From Muraenolepis orangiensis (lineage: Eukaryota > Chordata > Actinopteri > Gadiformes > Muraenolepididae): a DNA stretch of 64,000 nucleotides. Each line of letters opens with the position of its first letter. Within the stretch, counting starts at the first letter, position 1. The notes under the pieces are model-generated. The model was not told where the DNA came from. It ran no database searches and saw only the letters and a program-made list of their open reading frames with translations. Both the position numbers and the translations under genes were made by a program. The DNA lies in contig CM051005.1 of the NCBI GenBank assembly GCA_027704905.1, positions 32,404,358 to 32,468,357 on the forward strand. The letters are read 5' to 3'. This document shows positions 54,961-64,000 of the stretch, in pieces.

Positions 54961-57900
54961 GTGGAGAAGAAAGGCCTAGGCCTGACCAGCATCCAAGAAG
55001 AGGCCCTTTCTAAAGTCCCAGAAAACATAAGGGCAGAGGTCAGAAAGGCGTTTTCTAACAGAGCCTCGACTACAATGTGCACCAATACTGGCGTTGAACA
55101 GAAGGAATACCCAGTGGTTATGATGTTGCTGGAAGTAACAACAAATTCTGGCCAGTTGATCGGCGCCCTCATCGACCTCGCACCGGATACCAATTACATC
55201 GCGAACGATGCGGCCAAACGCCTCGGACTGACTGGTGAAAACATCAAGCTGATTGTCCACGGTATTGGAGGGATGGAAAAGACGGTGACGACCAAGCGGT
55301 ATACCCTACGGCTGAGGGTGAAAACCTCCAAGGGGACTGTGGCAGAACACAGACTGCTCTGCTACGGCCTGGAGAGCATCGCAGAGATAAGCCAGTCTGT
55401 CACTCCGCAACAGCTGCGGAAAATCTTTCCTGACGTCGCCGCGGAAGACCTGGTCCGTCCTGAAAGTATCGACCTCCTGATTAGCTACAGGGAAGGTCGA
55501 TTGGTCCCACAGCCAGTCAAAATGCAGGGAGATCTAGTCCTCTGGGATGGACCACTGGGGAAGACTGTCGGCGGAACACACCCTGACTTCTTGGAAATGG
55601 TCGATCTAACCATGCACCAGTCCGACACTCACTTCGCAAGATCCATGAGAACATCCTCAAGGATGTACAAGGAGGTCCTTGTGGACTCAAGAGGCCTGAC
55701 TGAAGACCTAGCAAGAAAGGACGTGGTCCTCAGCAACACCACTGCCACAACAAGGAGTTGTTTGAGTGGTTCAAGTGGGACAGCATCGGAGTGGCTTGTG
55801 ATCCGAAGTGCGGGAGCTGCAAGTGCAGTAAGTGTCCCCCAGGAGGCAAAGAGATGACCCTTGGAGAAGAAAGGGACCTCGAGAAAATAAAGGACTGCCT
55901 CACCTATGTGCTGGCAGACAAACACAGCAACACTCCTCACTGGGTCTGGACGGGTCAAAGTGGGAGGAGTGAGGACTCCACTGACCCCAATAGAAGCGGC
56001 TCAACCTCGCCCAGAATCCTGATTCTTCCCAACCAGATGCAGGACGAGGAGAATAAGGCGCTGGGGGTTGGATACGAACCCGAAACAGACAAGCTCCGTG
56101 TTCTGACATCGATAAACTTCTCAAAGAAGCGAGGGAAGATGAGAACAGGGCTGGATCTACGGGAGGAGGAGATCAGAAGCAGCACACCCGACCCTCTCAC
56201 CCGGCGCATGCTGTTGAGCCAGATCGCTGGTTTCTATGATCCCATCGGCCTTGCCTCACCTGCTAAACAGAAAGGAGTAATGCTGGTGAGAGAATCCTTT
56301 CAGGAAGCAGGGAAAGACCGTCCATCCAAAGACACCTGGGACGATCCACTCTCCCCACGTCTGCGAGAAGCAGCGATTGAGGTTTTCGAGGAGTATGTGA
56401 GGCTTGGCCAAATCAAGTTTGAAAGAAGCCTCACACCCCGGGGAGCCATAGGCCGTCCAATGGGGATCACCTTCTCCGATGGCAGTGAGGCATCCTACGG
56501 AGCCGTACTGTATCTCCGGTGGGAGACGGAGCAAGACGGGGTCATGGTAAGGCTGGTCGAGTCGAAAGCCAAGCTCACCCCCCTCGACCAGAAAGGTGAC
56601 ATCATTAAAGCGGAGCTGTGTGGAGCAGTTTTTGCTTCTCGCCTGAAAAAGTATGTTGAGTATGCCACATCGAAGTTGAACGCTGGACGCACTTTGTGGA
56701 TAGCCAAACCATCCTAGGAGCGATTCAAAGGGACAGCTACGGCTATCAGACCTTCGTTGCGAATCGAATCGGAGAAATCCAGAAGGCCGGGCCGGTGGAA
56801 AGCTGGAAGTGGGTTGAGGGGAAAGACAACATTGCTGACATCCTCACAAGGGGAGCAACCCCGGAAGAACTCGCCGAAGGATCGGTGTGGCAGGAAGGCC
56901 CCGGATTTCTGAGGATGCCGGAATCAGACTGGCCCATGAAGACCGCCAGCGAGATAGCCACCTCTGTTGCTGATGAAATCAAAGGACTCCAGAGGAAAGC
57001 GTTCTCCGCAGCGGTCACCAGAGACCAGTCCAAACAGCTGTCGGGCCCGAGCGACACTGCCAGCCAAGCTGCGATCTGCCCCCCTGTCCCACAGCAAAGA
57101 CGATGGAGCGTGGATCTTGTGCGCCTTGTGAAGCCCCAAAGGTTCAGTTCACTCGCAAAGTTGTGCGGAATTGTCGCCTGGACCAGACGAGCAGTGGAAA
57201 CCTGGCTGGGTGGCAACGGCCAGGCTCCCGGGACAGCAAAGTGGGAGGCAGGCCCAAAGTTATCTGCAAAAGAAAGAGCAGCAGCTTTCCAGGATTTGGC
57301 TCTCGCGGCCCAAGACGGTGTTGAGTTCTGTGACACAACCCTGGATCGCTTGGTGGTTCGGAAGGAGGAGAGCACAGGGCTCCTACTCTGCGGAGGAAGA
57401 GTCCAGTGCTGGACCGAGGACGGAGCAGCTGTGCCGCTAGTCCCATCTCAGTCATGGCTGGCCACCCTACTGGTCAGAGAAGCGCATGAAGAAAATCATG
57501 AAGGTGTTGCGTCCACTCTGCTACGCACAAGGAGGAAAGCTTGGATTATGCAGGGACGAAGAGTAGTCAAAGTATTGAACGACCTTGCCTGTCGAAAGCG
57601 AAGGGCCAAGATGTGCCGACAAGTGATGGCCGACCTCCCTCATGAGCGCACTCAAAGAGCCAACCCATTTGAGTACACAACTCGGGACCTGTTCGGCCCC
57701 TTTGAAGTGAGGGACGCTGTTAAGAAGCGGACGAAGCAGAAGGTCTGGGGCATTGTCTACTGTTGCATGGCCTCGAGAGCTGTTCACGCAGATCTCACTG
57801 ATGACCTATCTTCGGAAAGCTTCCTCCAAGCGTACTCCCGCTTTGTGGCACTGAGGGGGCATCTGAAGAAACTATGGTCGGATAGAGGAACCAACTTCAT

Positions 57901-58611
57901 TGGCACCAAGCCAGCTCTGCATGAACTGTACAAACACTTGGCTTGCCTTGAGACTGCATCCATGGAAGACATGGTGGCCAAGAATGGGACCGAATGGGAG
58001 TGGGAGTTCCACCCAGTGAAGCTTTTGAAAAGAGCGCTCACCAACCTCAGAGACGCAACAGAGTCACTCACGTGGGTAGAACTTCAAACCCTGGTCTACC
58101 AGGCGGCCAACCTGACAAATCAACGCCCTATTGACGCTAGAGCCCAAGGCCAAGAGGATGTAGTCGAGTATTTAACGCCTAACTCCCTCATCCTGGGCCG
58201 TGCCTCCGTTGTAGGTGATACAAGTGGACTCGACCTGTGCACCCATCCCTGGCGCCGACTGAGAGCAATTCAACTCGGGGTGGACAGATTCTGGGCAAAG
58301 TGGAGTGAGCTAGCTGGCCTGAATCTGTTTGTCCACAACAAATGGCATCGGACAGAGCGGAATGTCAAGGTCGGTGATCTTGTCTGGATGGCCAGTTCCG
58401 TCTGGGAAGAATCTTGTCAGTATACCCAGACAGAAAAGGGATCGTCAGGGACGCTGATATCAAGACATGTGCCGGCCTCATCGTCTCCCCTGCAGGTGGA
58501 CAGAAGAAGAGGAGCTCTCCACTGCCCACGACCGTCATCAGGAGAGACGTAAGAAGATTGGTGGTCCTCCTCCCCGTGGAGGACCAAACTCATCTGCCTG
58601 AGCCGCCCTGA
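54961..58611 (+). pseudogene. BEL-1 copy 2 pol
   Basis: Protease with ALIDLAPDTNYI (Ser of the copy 1 motif changed to Pro) at about 55170. It lacks copy 1's 17-bp deletion. The shared frame break falls at about 55750. The RT core is missing at about 55943 (TPHW joined to VWTGQSGR), exactly as in copy 1. A 7-bp-class loss at about 56655 breaks RNase H. Integrase runs from 56696 with HHCC remnants, Asp motifs TTRDLFGPFEV and LWSDRGTNFIGTK, and the same missing Glu segment at about 58018. A deletion of about 23 bp at about 58390 shifts the C-terminus, whose frame ends with a TGA at 58609-58611. Confidence 0.88.
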
Positions 58612-58940
58612 TGCCGTTCCCTGCCCACACCCCTTGCCCAGTTCATTGCCCAAGCCCCTGGATCCGGTCACCACCCCTAACCCCCCCTCTCGGCTGGTTG
58701 GTGTACGCCGTGCGCTACCACCATGCCCCACACTCCGCACATACATGAAGACTTAGAGCATTCATACCCCATGCCCCATCGATCTTGGCACCACACACAC
58801 CTGCCAAGAGACGTGGCTGACTTTGGACTATGCTTGCTCGTCTACTACACACACAAAGAAGGGTGTCGTTAAGAGGGGTCAATCTCTGATGTGAAGTAAG
58901 TCTCTGATCAAGCCAAGCGATCAGGAACTTAAGTGGGAGG

Positions 58941-59894
58941 TGTCGAACTCTTTAGGAGCAAAGAGAGCCAAATGTATTTTATTGACTCAAAATTACATGT
59001 ATTATTTATCCAAAACAAATGGTATAATTTAAATGCCCCTAAATCATAAAATGTACTCCTTGCAACTATTTTCAAAGTTAAATTGAAATTAAATGAACTT
59101 TAGGAGTAAAGAAATAATAATTATATCAGGCATCTACGCGGGCAGCACGTCAGGGCTTGACTGGTTTACCGTCTGGCATCTATGTGGGCAGCCCCAGAGG
59201 ACTTAAATTGAAACCCCAGCTCATTCAGGTGGTGCATTTTGCTCAGGGAGTTGGCTGCATTCAGACCAGGAACGTGATAGCCCAATGGTATGTTTACATT
59301 TGCCTTCCCTGCTTGCTTTATGTGTTTTGCTTGCTTTATGTTCATGTGCTTTGCTTATGTTAGCTGTTAGCTCCCTAGCATCTTAGCTAGCATGTTAGCA
59401 TGTTAGCTCTGCTCAGCATGGAATGTTTGTAATGGTGCACCCTGGGAAATGGTGTTCCTGTGGTCTGTAGTGTATACGTGGGCTGTAGGCCTGCAATGTT
59501 TGACATTACAATAGTTTGAATATATTGTTTGAACATTTTGATGCATGACATTCATCACATGGTTAAGTTTAAAGAATAATGTTTATTGGTAAATGCTGAA
59601 TGAATGTTCTTAATGGAAATGCATTTGGTAATTGTTTATTTGAATGAACTGATATAATATAGGCAAAATGTATTAATGTTAATTATAATTTATGATATTA
59701 TTATAGCCTATGTATTATGTTGATGTTGAAACATTTCCTTTCATACCATTTCAGGTTTATAACCTGCTGTTGTGACAACCATTTGTCAACCAAATAAACG
59801 ACAAACTGAGGTCAAAGAAAAGTCACAGAGTTCTATCCTTCCTTGATCACGTTGCCTGAGCCCTTCAAGTGGGGAAAACAAAACAAACTTGACA
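58941..59894 (+). repeat. BEL-1 3' LTR (954 bp)
   Basis: Starts TGTCGAACTC (TT to CG against the others), carries about 50 extra bp near 59660-59710 and ends TTGACA before CCAAC. Preceded by the AAGTGGGAGG purine tract. Confidence 0.9.
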
Positions 59895-61169
59895 CCAACC
59901 TTCCTTTCCTTTTTTTTATCTCAAGTGATCTTAACGGATCATAGCTTACTGTCAAAGCTCCAACATAAGGGCTGGTGTTTCCAACCACAGTTTGACTCTT
60001 CCTCAACGGGTTGAGGTTCACATGAGGTGAATACTCACTGTCTGCACAAGTCATACTTATACTTAGATTAGAATGAACTTTGTTATAATAATGTAGAGAT
60101 CTCTGTGTTTCTCAGTACATGTTTGATAGGGGCTAATGATGATGTTGGCCTTCCACGAATGCTATCACTATCCTCCTTGCTTTTCATATTACATTTTACA
60201 CATTAAGTGGCGGTGTTTGCCATATTATATACTTATGTACCTCTCCCATACACATGCGAAATGCTGTCACGTTCTACTAAAAGTCCTGTACCATATCCCT
60301 CTGAGCTGCAGTAGTAGTAGTTTAATGGGAATGGATTGTCAGCAGTATGTGAACTCAGGCTCAGCAGCGTGTGAGAGAAGAACGACCAAAGTGAGGAACT
60401 ACTTGAAGCATCTGGTGCTCTGACTCCAAAACAATACAAGGATTGATTCTGTATAGCTTATCTTACTTTCCAGGTTCAGTTGTTTGTACTGACAGATAAT
60501 AAAGAATAAAGAACAGCCTAGTGCATGGGACCAGAGAGACTCTATTTTACCAACGCTATGAACCCAGAACCCCTTGTAATGTTCTGTATCCATATTAGCA
60601 GTGGCGGCTGGTGCTGAAGTTGGGGGGCGGGGCTTAAAGACCAACCTTATCCATAGACACACAGCGACACGCTTTCTGAGGTGCAGAAAGGTTTAGAACC
60701 ATGTCATTTAAGTCTAGTGAGTTGTGGAGTTAGACATCATAAGACAACACTGTTTCACAAGGCCACTATTAACGATTATAGAGGCATGAGAGGATATATT
60801 GTAATTATGCATTTTTTCAATTTCCAATGTATGTTTATGTTTGTTTAATGTATTTCTTATCCCATGCTGGTAATTCCCACAAGCCTCTTGGGCTGCTGCA
60901 ACAGACAGATGACTGAATCAATACCATTTGAGCTGGACTTCACCCCAGGCTGCTCCAACACAGGGACTGACCTGTCGAGAGCCTCTGGTGGGAGGGGTTT
61001 GGAAACCCTCTGCCTGGACGGGACGTTAGCGACCCTACGGCTGGACATCCAGGGGACAAGCAGCAGCCCCACCACAGGGTGTGTGATGAAGAGTGGGGAG
61101 AGTGTCGCTTCATCACACGAGGTACACCTCAGGGTGGAGAACGTCCTGCAGCACTGCCGTGGTGACCGA

Positions 61170-62128
61170 CCATAGACGGACCTGGTGGAGCTGGAGGCAG
61201 ACTCTCTCCTATAGACGGACCTGGTGGAGCTGGAGAGAGACTCTCTCCTATAGACTGACCTGGTGGAGCTGGAGAGAGACTCTCTCCTATAGACGGACCT
61301 GGTGGAGCTGGAGAGAGTCTCTCTCCTATAGACGGACCTGGTGGAGCTGGAGAGAGACTCTCTCCTATAGACGGACCTGGTGGAGCTGGAGAGAGACTCT
61401 CTCCTATAGACGGACCTGGTGGAGCTGGAGAGAGACTCTCTCCTATAAACCGACCTGGTGGAGCTGGAGAGAGACTCTCTCCTGTAGACGGACCTGGTGG
61501 AGCTGGAGAGAGAATCTCTCCTGTAGACGGACCTGGTGGAGCTGGAGAGAGACTCTCTCCTGTAGACGGACCTGGTGGAGCTGGAGAGAGACTCTCTCCT
61601 GTAGACAGACCTGGTGGAGCTGGAGAGAGACTCTCTCCTGTAGACGGACCTGGTGGAGCTGGAGAGAGACTCTCTCCTGTAGACGGACCTGGTGGAGCTG
61701 GAGAGAGACTCTCTCCTATAGACGGACCTGGTGGAGCTGGAGAGAGACTCTCCTATAGACGGAGCTGGAGAGAGACTCTCTCCTATAGACGGACCTGGTG
61801 GAGCTGGAGAGAGACTCTCCTATAGACGGACCTGGTGGAGCTGGAGAGAGACTCTCCTATAGACGGACCTGGTGGAGCTGGAGAGAGACTCTCCTATAGA
61901 CGGACCTGGTGGAGCTGGAGAGAGACTCTCTCCTATAGACGGACCTGGTGGAGCTGGAGAGAGACTCTCTCCTATAGACGGACCTGGTGGAGCTGGAGAG
62001 AGACTCTCTCCTATAGACGGACCTGGTGGAGCTGGAGAGAGACTCTCTCCTATAGACGGACCTGGTGGGGCTGGAGAGAGACTCTCCTATAGACGGACCT
62101 GGTGGAGCTGGAGAGAGACTCTCTCCTG
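61170..62128. repeat. 39/37-bp minisatellite, block B (about 25 units)
   Basis: Same unit as 2478-3078. Two sub-blocks are distinguishable, one with CCTGTAGAC (about 61480-61680) and one with CCTATAGAC. This suggests local copying of runs of units. Confidence 0.95.
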
Positions 62129-62289
62129 AGTGGGGGAACGGGCCGGCCAGCCAAAGCACCGAGGACACCCATGGAGTGGCCGACGGCTCCGTGGGAGCAC
62201 ATCCAGACGCTGGTTCACCACCTGCATTGTAAGTGATTGAACTGAGTTTAATCACTACACAGACATGCCACACCAGTAAATCCACTACA

Positions 62290-62570
62290 TCCCCCCCCCC
62301 AGGGGAAAAACACAGCATTCTGTGGCGTGCTCATGGTGGGCAGGCTCCTCTGCCTCCGCTGACTTCTGAAAATTATAATAAATTACATTCAAATACTGAT
62401 TAGACAACTCAAGAATGCTGACTGGAAACTATTCGACAGGATCAAAAAAGTAATGAATGATGAATGATGTTCTTACTGAGGGACTTAGGGCCATGTCTGC
62501 AGCCATCGTCTGGTCAATCGGCGCCCCCTGCTGTTCAGCCTTCACCATCTCCCCCAACTCCTCAGAGAAA
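62290..62570 (-). CDS. Two putative coding exons of an unidentified host gene (block B copy)
   Basis: The 94-nt exon 62570-62477 has the same length, phases and splice signals as 3605-3512. The second exon opens at 62365 with KSAEAEEPAHHEHA. After that the copies diverge through an added run of about 10 bp (ACAGAATGCT), and here the frame stays open across the spacer into the minisatellite. The true end of the protein is unclear. Function unknown. Confidence 0.38.
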
Positions 62571-62739
62571 CTGAAAAGGTAACGACAGAAACAACACAAT
62601 GGAGACACAATTTAAAAACAGTCTAAAACGCTGTGGATGACGCGAGACACTGCTACTGTGCAACACAGTGCGGTCATCCGTTAATGATGAAGTCATTGTA
62701 TTTGTTGTGTATTGAAGGGACAGTAGTGTTTGAGTGTGG

Positions 62740-63650
62740 AGTGTGTGTGGTTGGAGGCTGGTTGAAGCAGCCTCACCTGGCCTGAGTCAGACTGATTACT
62801 CTATCTACTCTATGTAGGTGTGAGGCTGCACACCGGTTGGTCCTCATGTAACAGACGCCAGCAGGTGGTGCTGTGCAGTGAGATTCCTCATCCCCCTGAG
62901 TCCTTGTCTTCAGGAGGAGCCTCAAGCAGCCATGTTAATGGCTGGTGGCAGCGTGGTCTGTCCACTGGCACCTGAGCAGGGACCTCGCCCACCAGGACAA
63001 GTCACAGCCACCTCTCAGCACCAACCCTTTTCCACGGAATCGAAGGCCTCCGTGGTGGGGCCCAGCCGAGGACAGGGTGGCGGTGCAGCAACCTTACCGG
63101 GGGCTGTTGGTGGGCCCTTGAAGGAGCTACCACCGTGGCCCAGCTGTCCAGCCTCCAAACCCATCCAGACATCCCAGACCACCGCCAGTCCAGAGGGAAC
63201 CACCTCCAATCAAGACAGCAGCCCAGGCCTCCGGTCTCCAAGACTCAGGAGGGAGAGGGGGGGTTGGCAGGTCACCCTGTGGGGTGTACGGACAATGGGG
63301 TTGGGTTTTTAACAACATTTTAAACTTCTAAACCGTGAAGATTTCCCCAGCCTCAATTTGCAGTAGGGGGTATGTGGAGAGTGTGTGGGGTTGGTGGCTG
63401 GTGGCTTAAGCAGCCTCACCTGGCCTGAGTTGGACTGGTTGGCTGGTGAGGCTGCACACCTGTGGGTCCTTGTTAATCAAGGCCCACAGGTTAAAACAGC
63501 CTCCACCACCACACACTAGAGGGAGAGCTCTAGCATGTTCCATCTGCTCTGTTCTCCAGGATTCAAACTCTACAATAAACCGGATTCCTCATCACCCTGA
63601 GTCCTTGTCTTCAGGAGGAGCCTCAAGCAGCGTCATCTGCTACACACCTG
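62740..63650 (+). mobile_element. Small non-autonomous LTR-like element, block B
   Basis: Two diverged copies of one sequence (about 62740-62935 and 63370-63650), sharing AGCAGCCTCACCTGGCCTGAGT, GATTCCTCATC and GAGTCCTTGTCTTCAGGAGG, flank about 430 bp. Just inside the left copy is GGTGGCAGCGTGG, a primer-binding-like word seen in fish LTR elements. The interior has only short frames (proline-rich, no retroviral domains). Boundaries are uncertain. Confidence 0.4.
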
Positions 63651-63870
63651 TAGACACACACAAAGGTGTATATTCATGACATTTTTATTTAAATTATGAT
63701 TATTATGATGAATTGTTTTAAGATAATGTCCCAGACAATTTTGGTGACCTTTGTGTCAGGCAATGTCCCGTGACCCCCACGGTCGCGACAGTGGGTTGAG
63801 AACCGCTGTACAGAACACTATAAACGCTGTTTAACTTCCTCTTCAGTCAGACCAGAACGCGATACAGAAC

Positions 63871-63925
63871 ATGATGTTCTCTGGTTCTCTCTGTCTACTC
63901 ATTTATTGGTTCGTAGGCCTGCAAG
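63871..63925 (+). CDS. Signal-peptide exon of an IgSF-type receptor
   Basis: ATG at 63871, 18 codons plus one base: MMFSGSLCLLIYWFVGLQ, then a GTAAAA donor at 63926. A short N-region, a hydrophobic core and a phase-1 exon end are standard for first exons of Ig-superfamily receptors. The gene would continue beyond the window. A truncated copy with the same 5' flank is at 4843. The intact reading frame and splice site suggest a live gene to the right. Confidence 0.55.
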
Positions 63926-64000
63926 GTAAAAACAAACTGCTTTTTCCATCTCCGATAGTCCTTTATGTGTTGATTCCATTATTAGAAGTGAACTGTCCTT

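Larger units (their letters stand above)
45638..54979 (+). pseudogene. BEL-1 copy 2 gag, split by the hAT insertion
   Basis: The coding pieces are 45638-46978 and 54411-54979. The first piece matches copy 1 gag. It breaks at the shortened Glu run (stop at 46304-46306), and again at about 46638 through a 2-bp loss in TGGAAGCGAGTGG. The hAT lies between the two copies of its 8-bp duplication GTCCCTAG. After it, gag continues (ESKLPSSLKKEWIAHKHEP) but a Leu codon has become TAA at 54680-54682. The zinc-binding segment follows to the TAG near 54977. Copy 2 lacks copy 1's GAGAGAG insertion, so the two accumulated lesions independently. Confidence 0.85.
30401..59894 (+). mobile_element. Composite BEL/Pao element: LTR-internal-LTR-internal-LTR
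   Basis: The outer ends are TGTTAA...TTGACA and are flanked by the same 5-bp word CCAAC (30396-30400 and 59895-59899). Inside are three LTRs (30401, 44596 and 58941) and two internal regions of about 6.0 kb each once later insertions are removed. Both internals run on the + strand from gag to integrase and end in a purine tract (AAGTGGGAGG) before the next LTR. One target duplication for three LTRs means one insertion followed by duplication of an LTR-internal unit, most simply by unequal exchange between LTRs. Both internals share the same coding lesions, listed under the gag and pol entries. Confidence 0.88.
59920..63960. repeat. Paralogous block B, right part
   Basis: Resumes the alignment with block A at TATCTCAAGTGATCTTAACGG (1198 in A) and continues to the signal-peptide exon. 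Read with 28880-30045, it is one block A-like unit split by a LINE piece and the BEL nest. Confidence 0.8.

Noticed and set aside
61093..62129. 221-codon + strand frame (RRTWWSWRETLSY repeats)
   Set aside because: By-product of the 39-bp unit being a multiple of three. The frame is lost at 37-bp units and the block A array does not preserve it.

Overview
The window looks like vertebrate, most likely teleost, nuclear DNA. The coding content is almost entirely transposable elements: L2-clade LINEs with ATGTAA-type tails, BEL/Pao and Ty3/Gypsy LTR elements, a hAT, a P-element/THAP9-like remnant, a Harbinger-like MITE and tRNA-derived SINEs. It is very rich in CA, CT and minisatellite arrays, and the small host exons carry intron splice signals. 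The species cannot be named from the sequence. No complete single-copy host gene is present.

Host material. Small exons of an immunoglobulin-superfamily-type receptor family recur. A transmembrane exon and two cytoplasmic exons ending in a stop lie at 25968-27211 (+). Related tail exons lie at 156-494 (+, frameshifted), 29023-29361 (+, with two canonical ITIM-like motifs) and 5559-5669 (- strand). A signal-peptide exon lies at 63871-63925, with a truncated copy at 4843. I see no Ig-domain exon. Block A (1-4960) is matched by block B, whose two halves lie at 28880-30045 and 59920-63960. The window therefore looks like part of a tandem cluster of receptor genes, with a third, inverted unit at about 5025-6062 matching 26130-28265.

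Layout. 1-6.1 kb: block A and the inverted unit. 7.3-11.4 kb: degenerate Ty3/Gypsy element on the - strand, interrupted by a Harbinger-like MITE. 11.5-13.3 kb: L2 LINE 3' end blown up by a 14/15-bp minisatellite. 14.2-15.9 kb: THAP/P-element-like transposase remnant. 17-24.2 kb: tandem arrays with units of 37, 35, 45 and 49 bp plus microsatellites. 26-30 kb: receptor exons and LINE pieces. 30.4-59.9 kb: a nest of transposons. 59.9-64 kb: the rest of block B.

The nest. Positions 30401-59894 read as one BEL/Pao insertion with a single 5-bp target duplication (CCAAC), now arranged LTR-internal-LTR-internal-LTR. Both internal copies share the same lesions: no reverse-transcriptase core, no integrase catalytic-Glu segment and two frame breaks. 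This fits tandem duplication of one defective element. Copy 1 was then hit by a different BEL/Pao element (34666-42242, - strand) with an intact 2027-codon gag-pol and nearly identical LTRs. Copy 2 was hit by a hAT transposon (46979-54402) with a perfect 15-bp TIR and 8-bp TSD. The hAT was in turn invaded by an L2 LINE with a full 977-codon ORF, and it also carries a 273-bp tandem repeat.
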